Source: JAUXFK01 sp034189035
GTDB taxonomy: Bacteria; Desulfobacterota; UBA8473
Reading direction: 5' to 3'
Assembly: GCA_034189035.1 (NCBI GenBank)
Contig: JAXHVA010000021.1
Location: 1 to 51,627 of the forward strand
DNA: 51,627 nucleotides
Part shown: one piece after another, positions 25,213 to 31,838 of the stretch
Layout: each line of letters opens with the position of its first letter
Numbering within the stretch: position 1 is the first letter of the stretch
Program-made: the position numbers and the translations under genes
The notes under the pieces: generated by a model
What the model saw: only the letters and a program-made list of their open reading frames with translations
What the model was told of the DNA's origin: nothing
Databases searched by the model: none

Positions 25213-26286
25213 TTAGCTTAAGATTACTTTAACAACTTTGCTTGAGACAGTATTTGTCTGGTATTCCTTTGGTATCTCCCAATCATTTTTCTCTGAAATA
25301 GTAGTTTCTACACAAGACAATATCATCTCAGGCGAGACACCTGCGATTATATTACTGCCACATTCTATAGTTTCAGGCCTCTCAGTTACATCTCTAATTG
25401 TAATATTTGGAGTTTCAAAAATGCAGCATTCCTCCTGTACTGTCCCACTATCGGTAATCACACAAAAAGCTTTCTTTTCCAAGGCAATGAAATCAAAAAA
25501 TCCAAGCGGTTTCAGGAAATGTATATTCCTGTTTTCTAGGGTCAGACCAAAAGTTTTTATCCTGTTCTCTGTTCTCGGATGCAAGCTGCATATGACTGGC
25601 ATTTTATATTTTTTCTGAATCTTATCGAGTGCAGTTAATATGTCGGATAAGCGATCTTTGATATCAACATTTTCTTCCCTGTGCATGGTAACCAGAAAAT
25701 ACTTTTGTGGCTCTATTTCTAATTTTTCATGAATTTTACTTTTTTCAATATTATCTGTGTAATTGTGTATTACTTCGTAAATTGGATTACCTATAACATA
25801 AATCCTGTTGATTTCAATTCCTTCTCTCAAAAGATTTTCTTTGCTGTTATGTGTGTATGGTAAATGAATTGTGCTTGAATGATCAATGATCCTCCGGTTC
25901 ACCTCTTCCGGTACCCGGTCATCAAAGCATCTGTTGCCAGCTTCCATATGATAAACAGGGGTACCCTTCCTTTTAGCGATGATGCTCACTAATCCGCTAT
26001 TAGTATCGCCCAGAATTAAAATTTTGTCAGGTTTGACTTTGTCTATAATTTTTTCGGATTCGATGAGGATCTTGCCTATTTGTTCTCCAAAGGTATCACT
26101 TTTCACGCCTAAGTAGTAATCTGGCCGACGAAGTTCCAATTCATCAAAGAATACCTTGCTAAGGGTTTCATCAAAATTCTGGCCGGTGTGAACAAGGATG
26201 TGATCACAATACTTATCCAGCTTCTTAATAATAATGGATAGGCGGATTATCTCGGGCCGTGTGCCGAGAACCGTCATTATTTTCAT
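25213..26286 (-). CDS. UDP-GlcNAc/UDP-sugar 2-epimerase, non-hydrolysing (WecB/FnlC type)
   Basis: A 357-residue epimerase of the WecB family: TVLGTRPEIIRLS at the start, LVHTGQNFDETLS, HMEAGNRCFDDRVPEEVNRRIIDH, FLVTMHREENVD and CVITDSGTVQEECCIF. With the dehydratase and reductase upstream it fits the third step of the CapG/WbjD/FnlC or QnlB kind, C2 epimerisation that yields UDP-L-FucNAc or UDP-L-QuiNAc, rather than ManNAc formation. A GxxExxY cassette separates it from the dehydratase gene, apparently as a later insertion. Confidence 0.87.
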   Translation of the reverse strand: MKIMTVLGTRPEIIRLSIIIKKLDKYCDHILVHTGQNFDETLSKVFFDELELRRPDYYLGVKSDTFGEQIGKILIESEKIIDKVKPDKILILGDTNSGLVSIIAKRKGTPVYHMEAGNRCFDDRVPEEVNRRIIDHSSTIHLPYTHNSKENLLREGIEINRIYVIGNPIYEVIHNYTDNIEKSKIHEKLEIEPQKYFLVTMHREENVDIKDRLSDILTALDKIQKKYKMPVICSLHPRTENRIKTFGLTLENRNIHFLKPLGFFDFIALEKKAFCVITDSGTVQEECCIFETPNITIRDVTERPETIECGSNIIAGVSPEMILSCVETTISEKNDWEIPKEYQTNTVSSKVVKVILS

Positions 26287-26319
26287 AAAAACTCCATGTC
26301 CGCAGATTACTTATTATGA

Positions 26320-26766
26320 CTAAATACGAATCGTTTTATTTTGCACCGCAGAGCCCACAGAGTACGCAGAGAATGCTATTCTTCTATGTCGTTGGCTTAA
26401 ACGACGTATACCGCTTTTAAGAATCTTGACATTAAAATTTGTCAGCAATCCAACTTTACAGCCAGACAACTTAAGATGAGACAAAAGCTGTGCCTGATGG
26501 ATCGGCTCCAACCTTTCTATTGCCTTAAGCTCAACAATTACCTTTTCTTCCACAAGAAGATCTATACGATAACCGCAATACAGCATGACGTCTTTATATT
26601 TCACAGGCAGAGCCTTCTGTCTTTCCACCTTAAAATTCCGTTCGATCAGTTCGAAAGCTAGGCATGCTTCATAAGTTGATTCCAACAAACCAGGCCCAAG
26701 CTCCCTATGCACCGCTATTGCCGCTCCGATAATCCCTTCTGTTATCCTATTTAATTCCTCTCTCAT
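26320..26766 (-). CDS. GxxExxY protein (PD-(D/E)XK-like fold)
   Basis: A 148-residue protein with the name-giving motif GLLESTY at 26-32, and YRIDLLVEEKVIVELKAIE, whose Asp69, Glu79 and Lys81 match a PD-(D/E)XK nuclease core. The family is widespread and of unknown function (TIGR04256). Family members normally end soon after the GxxRL-type segment; here the last 20 or so residues (from about 128) are encoded by the flanking repeat tract (FSAYSVGSAV), so that tail is probably not functional. The ATG follows directly after a GCGCAGAG unit. It interrupts an amino-sugar operon. Confidence 0.88.
   Translation of the reverse strand: MREELNRITEGIIGAAIAVHRELGPGLLESTYEACLAFELIERNFKVERQKALPVKYKDVMLYCGYRIDLLVEEKVIVELKAIERLEPIHQAQLLSHLKLSGCKVGLLTNFNVKILKSGIRRLSQRHRRIAFSAYSVGSAVQNKTIRI
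26341..26385. repeat. CGCAGAG-type tract, 3' side of the GxxExxY gene
   Basis: Imperfect units CACCGCAGAG, CCCACAGAG and TACGCAGAG. The last codons of the GxxExxY gene run through them. The tract is inverted relative to the shorter one in front of the gene. Confidence 0.65.
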
Positions 26767-26786
26767 CTCTGCGCTCTACGCGGTTT
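26766..26786. repeat. CGCAGAG-type tract, 5' side of the GxxExxY gene
   Basis: Read on the coding strand this is CCGCGTAGAGCGCAGAG, placed directly before the ATG. Together with 26341-26385 it forms an imperfect inverted-repeat frame around the gene. Confidence 0.6.
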
Positions 26787-26813
26787 TTGTGGTGAGGATT
26801 TCCAATATGCGGA

Positions 26814-27845
26814 TTAATCTTCTATCAAAAGATTGTGCTTGCCCAGCAATTCTCTGATCTCCTCTTTAGTCATCAAATCATCTTTCGATGTATATTCTTT
26901 ATTCAGACAATTCGTATTTTCTTCAGATGATCTTAATTCTGGAAGTATAGGTTGTATGGCAAAGTAATTACCTCGGTCAATTGTTCGACAGCACTCTTCT
27001 TCTGAAATAAGCACTTCATGTACCTTCTCGCCTGGACGAATACCCATATTTTTTATTTCTATTTCCCTATTACCAATCATAACATTTGCAATATCTATAA
27101 TTTTGGCAGAGGGCACTCTGGGTATGAATGTTTCTCCCTGTTTAGCCTCTCTAATTGTAGCAAAAATAGTATCCACCGCTTTGTCCAAGCTCATTAAAAA
27201 ACGAGTCATGTCCGGGGTAGTAATAGTAACAGGTCCACCCATCCGAATCTGATCAAGAAATAAGGGTATTACAGAACCACGAGAAGCTAATACATTACCA
27301 TATCGGACACAGATAAATCTTGTTTTTGGGTATTTTAAGTTGCCTTCAATAAGAATACGCTCTTGTATAGATTTGGTCATTCCCATTACATTAACCGGTT
27401 TACAGGCTTTGTCTGTAGAAACTCCCACTATTGTGTCAACCTTAAAATCGTTATTCGCAACAGCAGTCACAATATTGTAAGCTCCTTTTATGTTCGTCCG
27501 AACCGCTTCATATGGAAAGTATTCACAGGTTGGAACTTGTTTAAGAGCGGCAGCATTTATTATAATATCTGTATTTTTCACGACACTCTGTACAGAATGA
27601 AAATCCCGAATATCACCAATCTGGAATTCTAATATCTCCTCTGCATGGCGATAGATAATTTCATCGGTAGCAGCTAGCTTTTGTTTCCACTCAAGTCGCA
27701 TCTGGTGTTGCTTGTCCTCGTCACGGGAAAAGATAATTACTTTTGAAGGAATACCCAATTCACCAGTTAATATCCGAGAAACCAGTTTTTTGCCCAAGGA
27801 ACCAGTTCCACCAGTTATGAGTATTTTTTTATCTTTAAAAATCAT
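26814..27845 (-). CDS. UDP-GlcNAc 4,6-dehydratase, inverting (CapE/WbjB/FnlA type)
   Basis: A 343-residue SDR enzyme with TGGTGSLGKK at the N-terminus, GDIRD at about 77, STDKACKPVNVMGMTKS (Met in place of the usual SDR Tyr, as in CapE/CapD-like dehydratases) and RPGEKVHEVLIS. It would convert UDP-GlcNAc to a 4-keto-6-deoxy sugar with C5 inversion. I place the start at the ATG ending at 27845, not the upstream in-frame GTG, because GGAG lies between the two and the ATG overlaps the upstream stop as ATGA. A reductase precedes it and an epimerase follows. Confidence 0.88.
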   Translation of the reverse strand: MIFKDKKILITGGTGSLGKKLVSRILTGELGIPSKVIIFSRDEDKQHQMRLEWKQKLAATDEIIYRHAEEILEFQIGDIRDFHSVQSVVKNTDIIINAAALKQVPTCEYFPYEAVRTNIKGAYNIVTAVANNDFKVDTIVGVSTDKACKPVNVMGMTKSIQERILIEGNLKYPKTRFICVRYGNVLASRGSVIPLFLDQIRMGGPVTITTPDMTRFLMSLDKAVDTIFATIREAKQGETFIPRVPSAKIIDIANVMIGNREIEIKNMGIRPGEKVHEVLISEEECCRTIDRGNYFAIQPILPELRSSEENTNCLNKEYTSKDDLMTKEEIRELLGKHNLLIED

Positions 27846-28732
27846 ATGTTGTATCTCCACTTTTGATAATCTGCTACTCGTTTTGCGAAATCCTCTAACA
27901 TCTCATCCCAGCTTGGAATATAAATATGGGTTAGCTCTCTAAACTTTGTCGAATCAAGACTCCTGTCAATTACAACCCTGTCATCAGAAATTATTTCAGT
28001 ATCCAGCTTTAATAAATTTTTGAGCTTATTCAATAAATCATACTTGCTTATTGGCTCACTTGAAACATGATATAGCCCACTGACAGTAGGATGCCCTTCA
28101 ATCAAGGTTCGAATAATATCTGAAAGGGCATATGTAGTTAATCCAGAGAAAATTGCCTTTCGATAACCCCGAACCTCACCATTTTGTGAGAGGAACCATT
28201 CAAAAAGGCCGCTTGACCCAGATAATTGTCTGCCCACAATTGATGTCCTGATTGTTAAGCAGTCATTCTCAGTAACTTCGCCCAAAACCTTAGTCCGTCC
28301 ATAAAGGTCATGGGCATCTGGAATATTGCTTTCAACATAACCGCCTCTTTTCCCTGAAAAAACACAATCCGTGCTAATATGTATCATTCGTATATTTCGT
28401 TCGTTGCACATTTTAGCCAGTCTGTGTGGAAATAAGGCATTCAAAGAAATGCTAGGGATAGGGAATTTTGACGCGTCCAATTGTTTGACAACTCCCACAC
28501 AATTCACAATGGCACCTGGCTCTGCAATATCTAAAGCTCTTTTTAAGTCGTTATCGTTATGTACATCAATTCCGTATAGTATATTCTTGTCATTTTCATT
28601 AAAAAGAGAACAACTCTCGCTGAGTTCCTTAAGGTTACCCCGAATGGATCCGAAAGCTTCATGGCTCTCCTTTAAATTAAACCAGACAGCATGTCCGAGC
28701 ATGCCGGTTATACCTAAAATTAAAATTTTCAT
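27842..28732 (-). CDS. RmlD-like NDP-sugar reductase/epimerase
   Basis: An SDR protein of 296 residues starting MKILILGITGMLGHAVW, with IHISTDCVFSGKRGGYVE, DLYGRTKVLGE (catalytic Tyr and Lys), LTIRTSIVG and a C-terminal substrate domain. It resembles RmlD and the N-terminal part of CapF/WbjC but has no cupin domain. With the dehydratase and 2-epimerase it should reduce the 4-keto sugar; absence of the cupin points to the L-QuiNAc/L-RhaNAc type branch (WbvR/QnlA-like). The start is set at the ATG with AGGGA upstream; an earlier ATG at 28762 lies against a repeat tract. Confidence 0.82.
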   Translation of the reverse strand: MKILILGITGMLGHAVWFNLKESHEAFGSIRGNLKELSESCSLFNENDKNILYGIDVHNDNDLKRALDIAEPGAIVNCVGVVKQLDASKFPIPSISLNALFPHRLAKMCNERNIRMIHISTDCVFSGKRGGYVESNIPDAHDLYGRTKVLGEVTENDCLTIRTSIVGRQLSGSSGLFEWFLSQNGEVRGYRKAIFSGLTTYALSDIIRTLIEGHPTVSGLYHVSSEPISKYDLLNKLKNLLKLDTEIISDDRVVIDRSLDSTKFRELTHIYIPSWDEMLEDFAKRVADYQKWRYNI

Positions 28733-28760
28733 TCTAAGTAAATCCCTGTTTGAATTTATC

Positions 28761-28810
28761 ATCAGCTAACAGGCTGGCTGGCTGGAAAGCTCTTTACCCC
28801 CCCCCCCCCC
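28761..28810. repeat. GGCT tract and run of 14 C
   Basis: Between the sugar-operon start and the split nuclease-like gene there is a short tract (CAGCTAACAGGCTGGCTGG and on) followed by a homopolymer of 14 C at 28797-28810. The tract units resemble those at 30341-30388, 30504-30559 and 31371-31412. A C14 run is prone to length change in replication and in sequencing. Confidence 0.7.
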
Positions 28811-28821
28811 AAACCCTATCC

Positions 28822-29490
28822 TCAACATCTACCGAATTCCTTTGCCCTGAAGTTTTTTCTATTGGCTAACGCAGCCCCTCCTTCACTGGTCTGAGTAAGT
28901 ACATACAGTCCCGCCTTCTCAGCATAGCGACCTACATCATCTTTCACAACCAACGCCCCTATGGCACCGAAAAGCCTCCTCCCGCGAAACTCCAGAAATG
29001 CTTCCTTAAACTTTGGGAGCCTTTTATTGATAAAGACATCTATCATCCGTTTTTGCAGCTTGTTCTTTATCTCAATAACCAAAACAGCATCACCGTCTAC
29101 CGCTACAATATCATACTCTCAAACGCCCTTTTTCTTCAGGTTTCTCTTCACATCGCGAAAGTCCATTTCCCGGCTTTTGAACAGATGACGAACATTCCTA
29201 TAAAACAAATCCTCGGCTACCTCTCCCTGAACAAGGCCAAGATCACCTAACTGCCTTCCGATCTCATCGAGTTTTATTATGGTTTTTTGCAATAGTTCGC
29301 CGGTTTCCGCAATTTGAGCATCGGTTCTATCCTGTGATTCCTTTAGTTCAAGTAGTTGAGCATCGGTCTTTTCAAGCTGTGCATCGGTTTTCTTTTGGGA
29401 TTCCTTCAATTCTGAAGTTCCTTGAAGGAGCAATTCCAAACCTCTCTCTATTCGATCGAGTCTGTTTTCTCCATTTTGTTGCCTTTTCAT
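28822..29490 (-). pseudogene. Coiled-coil plus PD-(D/E)XK-like gene (DUF3782-like) split by TGA
   Basis: One frame of 223 codons interrupted by a TGA near 29119. The first 123 residues are a coiled coil with repeats of the TDAQL/TDAQI type, then DLGLVQGEVAEDLFYRNV. After the stop the frame continues EYDIVAVDGDAVLVIEIKNKLQ, which supplies the Asp and Glu-x-Lys of a PD-(D/E)XK fold. The two halves are therefore one gene of the DUF3782-like group with a nonsense mutation exactly at the nuclease core. Each half alone has a start-like codon, but the downstream half would lack the first acidic residue. Function of the family is unknown. Confidence 0.8.
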
Positions 29491-29616
29491 TTTGTTACTC
29501 CATTGTCCAAGGAAAGGGGAGAATGAGAGGGTAGGGGAATCGAATCTCCAACCTCTTTCCCGATTTCCCTTCTTGCCTCATTAATCTCTTGTTCCAGCCT
29601 TTGATACTAACAGTGA

Positions 29617-29633
29617 TAGGGCGGGACGCCCTA
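29617..29633. other. Perfect 7-bp hairpin
   Basis: TAGGGCG and CGCCCTA separated by GGA form a perfect GC-rich hairpin downstream of the broken hicA gene and in front of the coiled-coil gene. It has no T-run directly after it, although T-rich DNA follows from 29644. It could be a weak terminator for hicBA (read on the minus strand) or a small repeat. Confidence 0.4.
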
Positions 29634-29739
29634 AAATGTTAAGTTTCTTTTTTTTTGTTCTCTGATTTCATCTACCTTTATTAAAATCTTCTGAAAATAC
29701 AATCAGCATGCGGCTGAAGAAACATATCTTTTAATCTCT

Positions 29740-29969
29740 CTAAATTTGTTTTAAGAGCTGGAAATACTCATCCCGACTCATTCCGACAGTTCGCATATTA
29801 TTTTTGATAATATCAATATCAATTTCATCATATTCAGGAATTACAACTGCCCGTTTTGCATTTGGATGAGTCAAAATATGATGTGACCTTTTTTACGTTT
29901 GTACCTGCAACCGTAAAGTTGAAAAACCTCTATCTGTACTTTCCAATCAGTAGGCGATATTCTTGGCAT
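29740..29969 (-). pseudogene. hicA: hicA toxin gene with a one-base deletion
   Basis: The ATG at 29967-29969 starts MPRISPTDWKVQIEVFQLYGCRYKRKKG, a HicA-type double-stranded RNA-binding fold. Then the frame breaks at about 29887, exactly where HicA has its Gly-Ser-His-His. Restoring one G gives S-HHILTHPNAKRAVVIP, EYDEIDIDIIKNNMRTVGMSRDEYFQLLKQI and a stop at 29740. HicA toxins cleave mRNA with the conserved His, so this copy should be inactive. It follows hicB directly (stop and start are adjacent), the less common hicB-hicA order. Confidence 0.85.
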
Positions 29970-30239
29970 TTATGCCACCTGCAACGAATATTTCTCAAAT
30001 CCAATCATTTCTGTTTTAGGAATAATTTTATTGTTTTGCTTTTCATAGCCACACTCGGCAAGATATTCATCCAACGTACCAATTTGACGCATTTCTTCAA
30101 ATTGTATTTGAATAACGTCTAAAAGATTTTTCTTGGCTTCTTCGCGAGTTTTCCCCTGGGAGATAAAATCCAATTCAGGACATTTAGCAACATACCATTT
30201 ACCTTTATGCCATATTTCAATAGTTACATTTAAATTCAT
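29970..30239 (-). CDS. hicB: HicB-family antitoxin
   Basis: An 89-residue protein with the partial RNase H-like HicB fold: VTIEIWHKGKWYVAKCPELDFISQGKTREEAKKNL, followed by a C-terminal part. A strong AAAGGAGGC site precedes the ATG. HicB binds and blocks HicA and usually represses the operon. Here the antitoxin is intact while its toxin, directly downstream, is frameshifted, so the protein is an orphan antitoxin that could still block related toxins. Confidence 0.88.
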   Translation of the reverse strand: MNLNVTIEIWHKGKWYVAKCPELDFISQGKTREEAKKNLLDVIQIQFEEMRQIGTLDEYLAECGYEKQNNKIIPKTEMIGFEKYSLQVA

Positions 30240-30340
30240 TTTTAAAAGCCTCCTTTTGGGTTTAAGGTCTATTGTAATTGTGGGACGGTCATAAGAAAAT
30301 AAATAGCTCTGCTTTCTATGTGTTAATGGGGGACGTTATA

Positions 30341-30388
30341 CAAGCTGACAGGCTAACAAGCGAACAAGCTAGAAAGCTAACTGCTAAC
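30341..30388. repeat. AAGCT-type tract (left of S23 remnant)
   Basis: Imperfect units CAAGCTGACAGG, CTAACAAGCG, AACAAGCTAG, AAAGCTAACTG. The stop codon of the S23 remnant lies inside it. Similar units recur at 30504-30559 and 31371-31412. Confidence 0.65.
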
Positions 30389-30490
30389 TTTTTTGTAAAA
30401 GTTCCACAGCAATTTCCCTGCATCTTCCCTCAAAGTGCTGATCCTACGATAATGCTCATCGTTCAGATAGCCGAGTTTCCTTGAGAAATC
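30377..30490 (-). pseudogene. C-terminal remnant of a four-helix-bundle (S23-type) gene
   Basis: On the minus strand this reads FSRKLGYLNDEHYRRIS followed by TLREDAGKLLWNFYKK and a stop. LGYL and LREDAGKLL are typical of the last helix of S23-type proteins. The first three helices are missing: a TGA precedes the fragment in frame and a repeat tract starts a few bases upstream. The stretch 30240-30587 holds no other gene. Confidence 0.65.
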
Positions 30491-30503
30491 AATTCATTTT
30501 TTT

Positions 30504-30559
30504 CAGGCTTTCAAGCTTGCAAGTCAATAAGCTAGCAAGCTGGCAGGCTTAAAAGCTTG
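30504..30559. repeat. AAGCT-type tract (right of S23 remnant)
   Basis: Units CAGGCTTTC, AAGCTTGC, AAGTCAATAAGCTAGC, AAGCTGGC, AGGCTTA, AAAGCTTG. On the coding strand the units share CCTG-n-CAGCTTG with the left tract, so the remnant is framed by tracts of the same family in direct orientation. Confidence 0.65.
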
Positions 30560-30587
30560 TGTAAACCGTTCGCATTCTGTTTGTACA

Positions 30588-30986
30588 TTAAGGGATACAC
30601 TTGAATCCTTGCTCATGAAAATGGGGATCAAAAGTAAATGCAATTTTTATCCCTGAGTGTCTCATTGTCTCAAAACTCACACAATCCACAAGGCTTAACC
30701 TTCTTTTTGAAGCAGCAAGAAGAGCAGCCACCCCTGACTTATGGGCAGTTTCTCCTATCCATTCAACAGTAACTATAGGTAATATGTCTTCTTCAAATAC
30801 CCTCACTGCCTCAATACCAAACCGATGTTGAACAAGCGCAAAGGTTTCAAGCAAAATATAATTATGGCAAATCAAGTTGGACTCAGAAGAAACTATCTTT
30901 TCCCATTCTTCTTTTGCACTTATATGATGAAGATCATCTCCATCTAAAATAGCTAAAAAAGCTGATGTATCGATAAATATATTCAT
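30588..30986 (-). CDS. PIN-domain (VapC-like) toxin
   Basis: A 132-residue PIN protein with Asp6 in FIDTSAF, Glu47 in ILLETFA, Asp101 in SLVDCVSF and Asp120 in FTFDPHF, the full set of metal-binding acids. It should be a small RNase kept in check by the ribbon-helix-helix protein encoded just upstream, with which its start overlaps by 4 bases. Length and frame are normal. It is only distantly similar to the PIN protein at 148-567, so the two were probably gained separately. Confidence 0.9.
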   Translation of the reverse strand: MNIFIDTSAFLAILDGDDLHHISAKEEWEKIVSSESNLICHNYILLETFALVQHRFGIEAVRVFEEDILPIVTVEWIGETAHKSGVAALLAASKRRLSLVDCVSFETMRHSGIKIAFTFDPHFHEQGFKCIP

Positions 30987-31231
30987 TTCTCAAACGCCTC
31001 AGCCAAATACTTGTCATGATATGTAGAAAGGTCGGATGCGCCAGAATGGAAACGTCCTGCAGCCATTATTGCCCGCTTTTGCCGTTCCTCTATATCAATA
31101 TAAGCGGTTGATCTAATTAAAATTTCTACCGCTTGCCGTACAAGTTCTGCAATTGAGATCTTTCTTTCAGATGCGATCTTCTTTAACAAATTTGCCTGCT
31201 TTTCGGTTAACTGAATCTGGGTCCTGATCAT
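30983..31231 (-). CDS. Ribbon-helix-helix antitoxin
   Basis: An 82-residue protein with an N-terminal RHH motif: IRTQIQLTEKQANLLKKIA, then SIAELVRQAVEILI, followed by an acidic tail (about 46-82) that would wrap the toxin. The longer ORF begins at 31243, but the GGAGG ribosome site lies inside it, six bases before the next ATG, so I set the start at 31231. It likely binds its own promoter as a dimer and neutralises the PIN toxin with which it overlaps. Confidence 0.85.
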   Translation of the reverse strand: MIRTQIQLTEKQANLLKKIASERKISIAELVRQAVEILIRSTAYIDIEERQKRAIMAAGRFHSGASDLSTYHDKYLAEAFEK

Positions 31232-31243
31232 ATTTGCCTCCAT

Positions 31244-31838
31244 GATTACACTTTTGATTAAATACTATCATGGAATTTGATTGCTATCAAGCGTTAAATG
31301 GTCTTATTTTCTTCGCCTCCCCCGCTATGCGCCTTTCCCCACCTTTTAAAGGGAAGCGGGTGATGCCTTTGCTAACAATCTAGCAGGCTTACAAGCTGGC
31401 AAGGTAAGCTTCTCTTATTTAATCTATATGTAAAGATTTGATAAGGTTTAAATAATTTATGCAAAAAACACACCGATATATGAACATGCTTTTTATTTTT
31501 ATTAAATTCTCTATATATTAACCAGGATGTTACCGCAAACAAGCAAATGCTGAATGTTCACAGTTTATTGATATCTATCTTTTTATGTTTTCTCTTTATC
31601 TTAATGCTGAAGTACAAAGGGAGAATGTTGATCTTATCTGCAACCCGAGCTCAGTTTAGTATTACAATAGGAGAATATCGTGAAACTTGTCTTGCAATAC
31701 AATATGATTTAATTAAAAAGAAAGAGTTCGTTTTTCAAAGAAAGTCCATACCTAAAATAGGATAAGGATGATTATATATTTAAATTAAATAATATTGAGA
31801 TTCATCCTACTAAGTGCGAATGAAGATGAGGTTCGGTT
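31244..31838. other. Gene-free stretch between TA pair and tyrosine kinase
   Basis: About 600 bases with no convincing gene. It has an AAGCT-type tract at 31371-31412 (units CTAGCAGGCTTA, CAAGCTGGC), an AT-rich middle, and a short plus-strand ORF (31547-31765) that starts with a hydrophobic stretch but shows no ribosome site or recognisable motif. The promoter of the antitoxin gene should lie just above 31250. Confidence 0.5.

Larger units (their letters stand above)
26302..26816. mobile_element. Putative GxxExxY cassette bounded by imperfect target duplication
   Basis: The unit carries the GxxExxY gene, inverted CGCAGAG-type repeat tracts at both ends (about 26341-26385 and 26766-26785), and imperfect 8-base direct repeats GCAGATTA (26302-26309) and GCGGATTA (26809-26816) outside them. 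It lies between the stop codon of the dehydratase gene and the start of the epimerase gene, which would otherwise be some 20-30 bases apart. This is my inference; no transposase is encoded. Confidence 0.5.

Noticed and set aside
29110..29125. TGA in the coiled-coil/nuclease-like gene as selenocysteine
   Set aside because: No hairpin of SECIS type is apparent right after the TGA, and the family has no Cys or Sec at this place as far as I know; a nonsense mutation is simpler.
885..31412. CRISPR array among the repeat tracts
   Set aside because: Units are 6-10 bases, degenerate and adjoining; there are no regular 25-40 base repeats with spacers and no cas genes.
31547..31765. Plus-strand ORF of 72 codons as a real membrane peptide
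   Set aside because: Only the first 25 residues are hydrophobic, there is no ribosome site, and the rest has no protein-like pattern; AT-rich DNA gives such frames by chance.
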